DNA from: Janibacter cremeus
GTDB lineage: Bacteria > Actinomycetota > Actinomycetes > Actinomycetales > Dermatophilaceae
DNA length: 64,000 nt
Direction: 5' to 3'
Assembly (NCBI RefSeq): GCF_029395675.1
Contig: NZ_CP115184.1
Location: 2,790,001 to 2,854,000 of the forward strand
Positions within the stretch are counted from its first letter, which is position 1. Every line of letters starts with the position of its first letter. The notes beneath the pieces are model-generated. The model had not been told where the DNA came from. It saw only the letters and a list, made by a program, of their open reading frames with translations, and ran no database searches. This document shows, one piece after another, positions 35,205 to 44,286 of this stretch. The position numbers and the translations under genes are program-made.

Positions 35205-35888
35205 GTGGGCACCCCGGATGATCAGGACAAGGCTAAGGGTGCTCCCTCTGCAGATCCTGTGAGCCACGGGGTGGGGCCCTGGTCGGGGGAGTGGCCGCAG
35301 GACCCGCGACTGGACCCGGACCTGCTGCGCGGGGGAGACCGGCGCAACGTCGAGGACCGCTACCGCTACTGGTCCCACGACGCCATCACCGCCGACCTCG
35401 CCTCCCGGCGGCACACCTTCCACGTCGCGATCGAGAACTGGGAGCACGACTTCAACATCGGCTCCGTCGTGCGCACCGCCAACGCGATGGGCGCCGCGGC
35501 CTTCCACATCGTCGGCAAGCGGCGGTGGAACCGGCGCGGCGCGATGGTCACCGACCGCTACCAGGTCGAGCACCACCACCCGTCCGTCGCCGACCTCGTG
35601 GAGTGGGCGAGGACGGCGGGCGAAGGGGGGACCCCCCTTCGCCTCATCGGCATCGACAATGTCCCAGGAGTGCTCCCGATAGAGACCTACGACCTGCCGC
35701 GGGAGTGCGTCCTCATCTTCGGCCAGGAGGGGCCGGGGATCTCCCCGGAGATGCTCGCCGCCTGCGACGACGTCCTCGAGATCAGCCAGTTCGGCTCGAC
35801 CCGGTCGATGAACGCCGGTGCCGCCGCGGCGATCGCCATGCACTCCTGGGTGCGCAGGCACCACTTCGGCCAGGCGCCCCACGCCTGA
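35205..35888 (+). CDS. TrmH-family (SPOUT) RNA 2'-O-methyltransferase
   Basis: A 227-residue SPOUT methyltransferase with the trefoil-knot motifs NIGSVVRTANAMGAAAFHI (motif 1), CVLIFGQEGPGIS (motif 2) and ISQFGSTRSMNAGAAAAIAMHSW (motif 3). It adds a methyl group from S-adenosylmethionine to a ribose in tRNA or rRNA; the exact target cannot be read from the sequence. An in-frame CGAAGGGGG palindrome at about 35620 encodes EGGTPLR. Confidence 0.92.
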   Translation: MGTPDDQDKAKGAPSADPVSHGVGPWSGEWPQDPRLDPDLLRGGDRRNVEDRYRYWSHDAITADLASRRHTFHVAIENWEHDFNIGSVVRTANAMGAAAFHIVGKRRWNRRGAMVTDRYQVEHHHPSVADLVEWARTAGEGGTPLRLIGIDNVPGVLPIETYDLPRECVLIFGQEGPGISPEMLAACDDVLEISQFGSTRSMNAGAAAAIAMHSWVRRHHFGQAPHA

Positions 35889-35910
35889 GACGTAGGACGC
35901 CCGGCCGTGG

Positions 35911-37422
35911 TCAGGCGACCGGCTCGCGTCGACGGTGGCCGAGCTCGTGCTCCATGCGCTCGAACTCCTCGTCGACCCCGGCGTTGGTGCCGGGCCGCGC
36001 CAGCGAGACGACGACCGCGACGAGGAGGTTGACGAGGAAGCCGGGGACGATCTCGTACATGTTCGACGTGAGCACGTCGATGTTGCCCCAGACGAAGACG
36101 GTGACCGCACCGGCGATCATGCCGGCGAGGGCACCGGCAGCGGTGAGCTTGCGCCAGTACAGCGACAGCAGCACGATCGGGCCGAAGGCGCCGCCGAAGC
36201 CGGCCCAGGCGAAGGCGACCAGTGCGAGCACCCCGGCGTCCGGGTCGAGCGCGAGCACGAGCCCGACGACGGCGACGACCAGCACGGAGAGACGACCCAG
36301 GTTGAGCAGCATCTGCGGGGACGCCTTGCGGCCGGTGAGGTTGACCAGGTCCTCCACCAGCGCGGAGGAGCAGACCACGAGCTGGCTGGACATCGTCGAC
36401 ATGACCGCGGCGAGGACCGCCGCGAGGACGAAGCCGGCGACGAGCGGGTGGAAGAAGATCTGGCTGAGCAGGAGGAAGACCGTCTCGGGGTCCTCGAGCT
36501 CCTTCTCGGCGTCGCCCGCGAAGTAGGAGATGCCGATGAGCGAGGCGGCGGTGGCGCCGAGCGCGGTGATGATCATCCACGTCGTGCTGACGATCCGGCC
36601 GTAGTGCGCTTCACCGGGGGTGCGCAGTGCCATGAAGCGCACGATGATGTGCGGCTGCCCGAAGTAGCCCAGGCCCCACGCGGCGGTGGAGAAGGTCGCG
36701 ACCGCGATCGCGAGCGCGCCGCCCTCACCGGAGAAGAGGGCGAAGGCGTCCGGGTTGACCGCACGGGCGCCGGCGGCGACCTCTGCGAGGGACCCGATCT
36801 GGGTCAGGGCGACGAACGGCACCGCGATGAGCGCAGCGAACATCAGCAGACCCTGGGCGACGTCGGTGAGCGTGGCGCCGAGGAACCCGCCGAAGAGGGT
36901 GTACGCCAGCGTGACCGCGGCGACCAGGAGCATGCCGTCGAGGTAGGTCCACCCGAACGAGCTCTCGAAGAACTTGCCCGCGGCGACCATGCCGGAGGAG
37001 ACGTAGAAGGTGAAGAAGACGAGGATGACGAGCGCGGCGACGATGCGCAGCAGGTGGCTGCGGTCGCGCAGCCGACGCTCGAAGAAGCTCGGGATGGTGA
37101 TCGAGTCACCGGCGATCTCGGTGTAGGCGCGCAGCCGCGGGGCGACGTACTTCCAGTTCAGCCACGCTCCGATGATCAGCCCGATGGCGATCCACGACGC
37201 GCTCAGGCCGGAGAGGTAGATGGCTCCGGGGAGTCCGAGCAGCAGCCAGCCGCTCATGTCGGCGGCATTGGCGGACAGGGCGGCTACCGCCGGGTGCAGG
37301 CCACGTTCGGCGAGCATGTACCCGTCGATGTTCTTCGTCCTGGTGTAGGCGTAGTAGCCGATCGCCAGCATCATCACGAAGTAGATGGCGATGGCGATAA
37401 GCTGGAATGTCTGGTCGGACAC
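35911..37422 (-). CDS. putP: Sodium/proline symporter
   Basis: A 503-residue member of the sodium:solute symporter family, closest in character to PutP: YAYTRTKNIDGYMLAERGL, ADMSGWLLLGLPGAIYLSG (ADMSGW block with Na+ ligands), and the central SAVMSTMSSQLVVCSS-type segment seen as VMSTMSSQLVVCSSALVEDL. About 13 hydrophobic segments. It imports proline with sodium. GTG start. A divergent LysE-type exporter follows. Confidence 0.93.
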   Translation of the reverse strand: MSDQTFQLIAIAIYFVMMLAIGYYAYTRTKNIDGYMLAERGLHPAVAALSANAADMSGWLLLGLPGAIYLSGLSASWIAIGLIIGAWLNWKYVAPRLRAYTEIAGDSITIPSFFERRLRDRSHLLRIVAALVILVFFTFYVSSGMVAAGKFFESSFGWTYLDGMLLVAAVTLAYTLFGGFLGATLTDVAQGLLMFAALIAVPFVALTQIGSLAEVAAGARAVNPDAFALFSGEGGALAIAVATFSTAAWGLGYFGQPHIIVRFMALRTPGEAHYGRIVSTTWMIITALGATAASLIGISYFAGDAEKELEDPETVFLLLSQIFFHPLVAGFVLAAVLAAVMSTMSSQLVVCSSALVEDLVNLTGRKASPQMLLNLGRLSVLVVAVVGLVLALDPDAGVLALVAFAWAGFGGAFGPIVLLSLYWRKLTAAGALAGMIAGAVTVFVWGNIDVLTSNMYEIVPGFLVNLLVAVVVSLARPGTNAGVDEEFERMEHELGHRRREPVA

Positions 37423-37526
37423 GAGCGTCCTCTCGGTGTGGGGGGCGCAAGAACGCTACCCACCCCCCTGATCCCACGATCTCGCGCCCCCCACCTCGTC
37501 GTTGCGGAGCTGCACCGCCGGACCCC

Positions 37527-37532
37527 TACCAT
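37527..37532 (+). promoter_or_regulatory. -10 box TACCAT before the LysE-type gene
   Basis: TACCAT ends 6 bases before the GTG at 37539, consistent with a leaderless transcript. Confidence 0.5.
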
Positions 37533-37538
37533 CGACGA

Positions 37539-38159
37539 GTGAGCCAGTACCTGACCTTCGTCGCCTTCGCGGCGGTCGTGGCCGTCGCGCCGGGACCCGA
37601 CACCCTGCTGACCCTGCGCAACTCGGTCGTCGGGGGTCGTGTCCGCGGTGCCTGGACCGCCGTGGGGATCTGTGCGGCCGGTGTCGTGCAGGGCGTGCTC
37701 GCCGCCGCGGGCCTGGGCGCGGTCGTCGCCCACGTCGAGCCCCTCTTCCAGACCATCCGCTGGGTGGGCGTCGCCTACCTGCTCTTCCTCGGGGTCGCCG
37801 CCCTGAGGTCCGCCGTCGCCAGCGAGGGCGCCTGGGCGGTGGGCGAGCTGAAGGGACCGGTCGAGCGTCCGTGGCGGGCGCTCGCCACGGGCTTCCTGTG
37901 CAACATCACCAACCCCAAGGTGCTCCTGTTCAACCTCGCGGTACTGCCGCAGTTCCTCTCCCCGGGCGCCGGGACGGGAACCTTCATCGCCTACGCCCTC
38001 ACGCTCACCGCCCTGGGGGCGGTCGTGCTCTTCGCGATCGTCCTCGCCGCCCAGCTCGCCCGCGGCGCGATCCAGCGGGTCCGGGTGCGCCGCGGCATCG
38101 ACGGCGGCACCGGGGCGGCGATGCTCGGCTTCGCCGGCGCGCTCGCAGCAGGCCACTGA
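37539..38159 (+). CDS. LysE/RhtB-family exporter
   Basis: A 206-residue translocator with five to six hydrophobic segments and family markers APGPDTLLTLRNSVVGG at the N-terminus and ATGFLCNITNPKVLLFNLAVLPQFL. The family exports amino acids. GTG at 37539 follows a TACCAT box; the longer frame from 37407 lies in the divergent promoter. Confidence 0.9.
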   Translation: MSQYLTFVAFAAVVAVAPGPDTLLTLRNSVVGGRVRGAWTAVGICAAGVVQGVLAAAGLGAVVAHVEPLFQTIRWVGVAYLLFLGVAALRSAVASEGAWAVGELKGPVERPWRALATGFLCNITNPKVLLFNLAVLPQFLSPGAGTGTFIAYALTLTALGAVVLFAIVLAAQLARGAIQRVRVRRGIDGGTGAAMLGFAGALAAGH

Positions 38160-38193
38160 CCCGACGCCGAGCGTCGACTGCCACGATCGAGCC

Positions 38194-39393
38194 ATGAGCC
38201 CTGCACCGTCCCGTCGTTCCGAGGTCGCACCCTTCGAGGTCATGGACGTGCTCGCCCGAGTGGCGGCCATGCGCGCCGAGGGGCGCGAGGTCATCTCGCT
38301 GTGCGCGGGCGAACCGAGCCGGGGCGCCCCGGCTGCCGTGCACGCCGCGGCGGCCCGGATCCACACCGAGCGACGCTCGCTCGGCTACACGCCCGCGCTG
38401 GGGACCGCCTCCCTTCGCTCCGCCATCGCCGGGCACTACTCCCGCTGGTACGGCCTCGACCTCGACCCGGGTGAGGTGGCGGTGACGACGGGCTCGTCCG
38501 GCGGGTTCGTGCTGGCCTTCCTCGCCGCCTTCGACCACGGGGACCGCGTCGCGCTCGCCCGCCCCGGCTACCCGGCCTACCGCAACATCCTCGCCGGGCT
38601 CGGCTGCGAGGTCGTCGACCTGCCGACCGGCCCGGTCGAGCGCTACCAGCCGACGGTCGCGCAGCTGGAGGCCGCGCACGCCGAGGCGCCCCTGGCCGGG
38701 CTCGTCCTCGCCTCCCCGGCCAACCCCACCGGGACCATGGTCGACCGCGGTGAGCTGACGGCGATCGCCGCGTGGTGCGCCGCGCACGGCGTGCGGCTGG
38801 TCAGCGACGAGATCTACCACGGGGTCACCTACGCCGACCCCGACGGCCCGGACGCGAAGGGGGTCTGCGCCCGGGAGGTCGACGAGCACGCCATCGTGGT
38901 CTCCTCCTTCAGCAAGTACTGGGGGATGACCGGGTGGCGGCTGGGCTGGCTGCTCGTGCCGCAGGACCTGCGCACCGCGGTCGACGCGCTGGCCGGGAAC
39001 ATCGCGCTGTGCCCGCCGGCCGCGGCGCAGGAGGCTGCGGTCGAGGCCTTCACCGAGGAGACCTATGCCGAGTGCGAGGCGGCTCTCGCCGACTTCGCCG
39101 AGGCCCGCGAGGTGCTGCTCGCCCGGGCGCCCGAGCTGGGCTGGGGCGACGCGGCACCCGCCGACGGTGCGTTCTACTACTGGGCGGACCTCGGTGAGGC
39201 CCTCGCCCCCTTCGCCGACTCGCGCGAGTACGCGACCGCCCTGCTCGAGGAGACCGGTGTCGCGCTCACTCCCGGGACCGACTTCGACCCGGTCGACGGG
39301 CGTCACTGCGTGCGCCTGTCCCTCGCCGCCGGTCCCGAGGCGATCGGCGAGGCCCTGGAGCGGATCATCGCCTGGCAGCGCTCGGGCCGGTGA
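38194..39393 (+). CDS. Class I/II pyridoxal-phosphate aminotransferase
   Basis: A 399-residue fold-type I aminotransferase. Key sites: NPTGTMV, SDEIYHGVTY, the Schiff-base lysine K241 in SSFSKYWGMTGWRLGW, and a C-terminal substrate-carboxylate Arg in HCVRLSLA. Substrate is not evident; the LysE-type neighbour hints at amino acid metabolism. A weaker box (CACGAT) lies 6 bases before the ATG. The stop overlaps the GNAT gene start (GTGA). Confidence 0.92.
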   Translation: MSPAPSRRSEVAPFEVMDVLARVAAMRAEGREVISLCAGEPSRGAPAAVHAAAARIHTERRSLGYTPALGTASLRSAIAGHYSRWYGLDLDPGEVAVTTGSSGGFVLAFLAAFDHGDRVALARPGYPAYRNILAGLGCEVVDLPTGPVERYQPTVAQLEAAHAEAPLAGLVLASPANPTGTMVDRGELTAIAAWCAAHGVRLVSDEIYHGVTYADPDGPDAKGVCAREVDEHAIVVSSFSKYWGMTGWRLGWLLVPQDLRTAVDALAGNIALCPPAAAQEAAVEAFTEETYAECEAALADFAEAREVLLARAPELGWGDAAPADGAFYYWADLGEALAPFADSREYATALLEETGVALTPGTDFDPVDGRHCVRLSLAAGPEAIGEALERIIAWQRSGR

Positions 39394-40223
39394 GCCTGCT
39401 CGAGGAGTTCCACCGGCAGATCCGGCTCGCCGGGCGCGAGGACGAGCCGCGACCCGGACTCGTCCTGGACTCCGACGGCCCGGTGCGGCGGACCTGGTCG
39501 ACCGACCCGACGAAGTTCGCGATGGTCGAGTGCCCCTCCGGTCTGGGCGACGACCCCGATCACTGGATCTCGCGCCAAGTCGCGTTCTTCGCCGAGCGCG
39601 GGCAGGAGGTCGAGTGGAAGACCTACGACTACGACGAGCCTGCCGACCTCCTGGAGCGGTTGCGGGAGCACGGCTTCACGATCGGCGACGAGGAGGCACT
39701 CGTCCTGGGTGGGACCGCCTCCCTCGTGCACTCCGTCGAGCCGAAGGGGGTCCGGCTGCGCCGGGTCGAGGTGGACGACGAGGCCTTCGCCGGGATCGCG
39801 GAGCTCACCGAGGTGGTGTGGGGGCGGCGTGACGGTCACGCCGCCGAGCTGCGCGAGGAGCTGCGGGGCGCCCCCCGCGGTCTCGACATTGTCGTCGCCG
39901 AGGCGTCCGAGCCGATGGAGGCCGGCGATCACCGGGTCCGCCCGGGAGAGGTGGTGTGCGCGGCGTGGGCGCGCTACTCGCCGGGGACCGACTTCTGCTC
40001 GTTCTGGGGCGGGTCGACGCACCCCGCCGCCCGGCGACGGGGGATCTACCGCGCCCTGGTGGCGCAGCGGGCGCGCTACGCACTCGAGCGCGGGTTCCTG
40101 TCCGTGCGGGTGGACTGCTCGCCCGACTCCCTGCCGATCCTGACCCGGCTCGGCCTGAAGCGTGTGGCCACGACCGTCCCCGCCACCTACGCCCCGTCGC
40201 CCGTGGCCGCTGTCGGCTCGTGA
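39390..40223 (+). CDS. GNAT-family N-acetyltransferase
   Basis: A 277-residue protein. The N-terminal half (to about residue 110) may be a degenerate GNAT repeat (EWKTYDYDEPADLLERLREHGF), and residues of about 115-260 form the acetyl-CoA domain with STHPAARRRGIYRALVAQRARYALERG, matching the Q/R-x2-G-x-G/A pyrophosphate loop. It acetylates an unknown amine, likely with the aminotransferase encoded just before. Confidence 0.85.
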   Translation: MSLLEEFHRQIRLAGREDEPRPGLVLDSDGPVRRTWSTDPTKFAMVECPSGLGDDPDHWISRQVAFFAERGQEVEWKTYDYDEPADLLERLREHGFTIGDEEALVLGGTASLVHSVEPKGVRLRRVEVDDEAFAGIAELTEVVWGRRDGHAAELREELRGAPRGLDIVVAEASEPMEAGDHRVRPGEVVCAAWARYSPGTDFCSFWGGSTHPAARRRGIYRALVAQRARYALERGFLSVRVDCSPDSLPILTRLGLKRVATTVPATYAPSPVAAVGS

Positions 40224-40228
40224 CCGTC

Positions 40229-40378
40229 GGGTACGACGACACGGTGCTGCAGGGACCGGGGGCGAGCCCCCGGTCTGACGGGGTCCGGCCGCCGAGCAGG
40301 GCCGCACCATGTCGTCGTACCCGCGCGTAGGGTTTCGGCCCCATCGCCGGGGCCGCCGATGATCTGCGAGGATCATCG
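40229..40378 (+). promoter_or_regulatory. Highly structured intergenic region / leader upstream of fba
   Basis: Four nested or sequential hairpins fill the 187 bp gap. The outer stem pairs 40229-40247 with 40304-40322, 19 positions with one C-A mismatch. Inside it sits a perfect 9 bp hairpin GACCGGGGG/CCCCCGGTC (40254-40275, loop CGAG). Then CGGCCCC/GGGGCCG (40336-40355) and CGATGATC/GATCATCG (40357-40378) precede the AGGAGG ribosome site of fba. It could be an RNA-level switch, a terminator for the upstream GNAT gene or a small palindromic element. Confidence 0.6.
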
Positions 40379-40410
40379 ACAAGACCACCCCAGCTCGCCA
40401 GGAGGCCGTC

Positions 40411-41445
40411 ATGCCCATCGCCACTCCGGACGTCTACCGCGACATGCTCGATCGCGCGAAGGCCGGATCGTTCGCCTATCCCGCGATCAACGTGACCTCG
40501 AGTCAGACGCTCAACGCCGCCATCCGCGGCTTCGCCGAGGCCGGGAGCGACGGGATCGTCCAGGTCTCGACCGGCGGCGGGGAGTACCTCTCCGGCCCGA
40601 CGGTCAAGGACATGGTCACCGGCTCGCTCGCGCTCGCTGCCTACGCGCAGGAGGTGGCGAAGAACTACGACGTCAACATCGCGCTGCACACCGACCACTG
40701 CCCCAAGGACAAGCTCGACGGCTTCGTGCGGCCGCTGATCGCCGCGAGCCGGGAGCGTCGCGACAAGACGGGCCTGCCGATCTTCCAGTCGCACATGTGG
40801 GACGGCTCGGCCGTGGAGCTGCACGAGAACCTCGCCATCGCCGAGGAGCTGCTCGAGCTCGCCGCCGCGGCCGACATCATCCTCGAGGTCGAGATCGGTG
40901 TGGTCGGCGGCGAGGAGGACGGTGTCGCCAACGACATCAACGACAAGCTGTACACCACCCCCGGCGACACCCTCGACATGGTCGAGGCGCTCGGGCTCGG
41001 CGAGAAAGGGCGCTACATGGCCGCCCTGACCTTCGGCAACGTCCACGGCGTGTACAAGCCGGGCAACGTCAAGCTGCGCCCGGAGATCCTCAAGCAGTGC
41101 CAGGACGCGGTGAGCGAGAAGTACGGGAAGGACGCCGGCAGCCGTCCGCTCGACCTCGTCTTCCACGGTGGCTCGGGCTCGACCCCGCAGGAGATCTCCG
41201 ACGCGGTCGACTACGGCGTCGTCAAGATGAACGTCGACACCGACACCCAGTACGCCTTCACCCGCCCGGTCGCCGGCTGGATGCTGGAGAACTACACCGG
41301 CGTCCTGAAGATCGACGGCGAGGTCGGCAACAAGAAGCAGTACGACCCGCGGGCCTGGGGCAAGGAGGCGGAGGCGTCGATGGCGGCCCGCGTCGTCGAG
41401 GCCTGCGAGAACCTGCGCTCCGCCGGGACGTCGGTGAAGGCTTGA
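40411..41445 (+). CDS. fba: Fructose-bisphosphate aldolase, class II
   Basis: A 344-residue zinc-dependent aldolase of glycolysis and gluconeogenesis. Zinc ligands lie in ALHTDHCPKDK, in the region GNVHGVYKPGNV and in VFHGGSGST. The EIGVVGGEEDG segment and the phosphate-binding KMNVDTDTQ are typical. A strong AGGAGG lies 8 bases before the ATG. The preceding gap holds several hairpins. The stop overlaps the DUF3151 start. Confidence 0.97.
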   Translation: MPIATPDVYRDMLDRAKAGSFAYPAINVTSSQTLNAAIRGFAEAGSDGIVQVSTGGGEYLSGPTVKDMVTGSLALAAYAQEVAKNYDVNIALHTDHCPKDKLDGFVRPLIAASRERRDKTGLPIFQSHMWDGSAVELHENLAIAEELLELAAAADIILEVEIGVVGGEEDGVANDINDKLYTTPGDTLDMVEALGLGEKGRYMAALTFGNVHGVYKPGNVKLRPEILKQCQDAVSEKYGKDAGSRPLDLVFHGGSGSTPQEISDAVDYGVVKMNVDTDTQYAFTRPVAGWMLENYTGVLKIDGEVGNKKQYDPRAWGKEAEASMAARVVEACENLRSAGTSVKA

Positions 41446-41846
41446 TGGACAACCTGCTGAGCATCCCCGAGACCAAGCTGCCCGAGGACCCGGCCGCGGC
41501 GCGGATCGACGCGGGCGAGGACCCCACGACCGTGGCGGCGGACCTCCCTTCGTCGTCCCTGCCGTGGGCCGTGCTGGCCGAGCGGTCGCTCGACGGCGGC
41601 CGCAGCATCGAGGGCTACGCCTACGCCCGCACGGGTTACCACCGCGGGCTGGACGCACTGCGCCGCTCCGGGTGGAAGGGCCAGGGGCCGGTGCCGTGGT
41701 CGCACGAGCCCAACCGCGGTTTCCTGCGGGCCCTGGCGGCCCTGTCCCAGGCGGCCGGCGAGATCGAGGAGACCGAGGAGGAGCAGCGCTGTCGCACCTT
41801 CCTCGCCGACTCCTCGCCGGAGGCGGCCCAGCAGCTGCTCGGCTGA
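41445..41846 (+). CDS. DUF3151 family protein
   Basis: A 133-residue actinobacterial protein that commonly follows fba: NLLSIPETKLPEDPAA, SLPWAVLAERSL, EGYAYARTGYHRGLDALRRSGWKGQGPVPWSHEPNRGFLRALAALS. Function unknown. Start and fba stop overlap as TGATG, so the two are co-translated. A strong terminator follows. Confidence 0.88.
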   Translation: MDNLLSIPETKLPEDPAAARIDAGEDPTTVAADLPSSSLPWAVLAERSLDGGRSIEGYAYARTGYHRGLDALRRSGWKGQGPVPWSHEPNRGFLRALAALSQAAGEIEETEEEQRCRTFLADSSPEAAQQLLG

Positions 41847-41850
41847 CACG

Positions 41851-41899
41851 CACGACGAAGGGCGTCCCGACCGTGGTGGTCGTGACGCCCTTCGTCGTG
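41851..41899 (+). terminator. Terminator hairpin after the fba operon
   Basis: A perfect 16 bp stem (CACGACGAAGGGCGTC and complement) with a 17-base loop, 4 bp after the DUF3151 stop. Confidence 0.85.
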
Positions 41900-41928
41900 C
41901 GGTCCGGTGTCCCCTCCGGAAGCATGAG

Positions 41929-41971
41929 GGGGCGCCGCTGACTGGTCCCCTGAATCCATTTGCGGCGCCCC
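41929..41971. promoter_or_regulatory. Inverted repeat upstream of a LuxR-type regulator
   Basis: Perfect 10 bp arms GGGGCGCCGC and GCGGCGCCCC are separated by 23 bases. A second pair, ACTGGT (41941) and ACCAGT (41980), interlocks with it, so the two structures would exclude each other in RNA. It lies about 75-115 bp before the ATG at 42046. Confidence 0.45.
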
Positions 41972-42032
41972 TTGCAGGAACCAGTATGCCGCATGCCACC
42001 CCCCAAATACGGCACGAAGCGGACAGTGACAC

Positions 42033-42038
42033 TAACCT
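42033..42038 (+). promoter_or_regulatory. -10 box TAACCT before the 42046 gene
   Basis: TAACCT ends 7 bases before the ATG at 42046, supporting that start and a leaderless mRNA. Confidence 0.5.
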
Positions 42039-42045
42039 GCCAATC

Positions 42046-42840
42046 ATGTCCCCTTCGCCCGACTTCGACGACGAGCCGTTGCGTCGTCTCGAGGCCCACC
42101 TGATCAGCGACTCCATCCAGCTCGAGGAGGCACGTGGGCGGCTGGCCGACGTCGGCGACGCCCTGATGGCGCTGCGGGCCCGGATGCACAACATCGACCT
42201 CGGTGACGACCCCGGCGTGCAGGTCCTCACCCAGGCGATGGCGGCGCCGATGATCGACCGGGTCGCGGGGGAGGTGGACCGGGTCGACAACGTCATGCTG
42301 TCGATCGAGGTCGGCGCCGGCAGCGAGGACGTCAACACCCGCAACGAGCGCAACCGCGCACTGGAGGGTCAGCGGCAACGCACCCTGGTGAGCCCGGCCG
42401 TCCTCGAGACCGACCTCGGACGCAGCCAGCTCGCCGCCAAGCGGGAGGCCGGCCAGGAGCAGCGCGTCACCGACCTGTTCCACACCGAGTTCCTCGTCCT
42501 CGGCGACGAGGCGGTGATCACGCTGGAGACCTGGGGCGATCCGCGCGCGCCGTACGTCTTCATCCGCAACCCCGCGCTCGTGGGCTGCTTCTCGGCCTGG
42601 TTCGACCTGATGTGGGCGCGGGCCCCGGGGATCGATCCGCCGGTCGGGCGGTCGGACGAGGCCCTGGTGCGGATGCTCGCCCTCGGGGCGAAGGACGAGA
42701 TGATCGCGCGCACCCTCCACGTCGGCCTGCGCACCGTGCGCCGCCGGGTGGCCGCGCTGATGGACGTCTACGGGGTGGACACGCGCTTCCAGCTCGGGGC
42801 CGCCCTCGAGCGCGACGGCCGGCTGTCGGCGGCCGATCGC

Positions 42841-42843
<3 letters not shown>
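42046..42843 (+). CDS. LuxR-type HTH regulator without receiver domain
   Basis: A 265-residue protein. Residues 1-60 are helical (RRLEAHLISDSIQLEEARGRL), the middle resembles a TrmB/PLD-like sensor segment without clear motifs, and the C-terminus has a LuxR-like helix-turn-helix: DEALVRMLALGAKDEMIARTL, then HVGLRTVRRRVAALMDVYGVDTRFQLGAAL. No phosphoacceptor domain is seen, so a small ligand probably sets its activity. It sits between the fba operon and purA; targets are unknown. Confidence 0.78.
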
Positions 42844-44214
<1,371 letters not shown>

Positions 44215-44286
44215 GGTCCACGCCGCGCCATTGCCTTCTCGCGGGTCGCTGGCTTGGATGGAGGTCCACCCGATCACGGAGGACCC

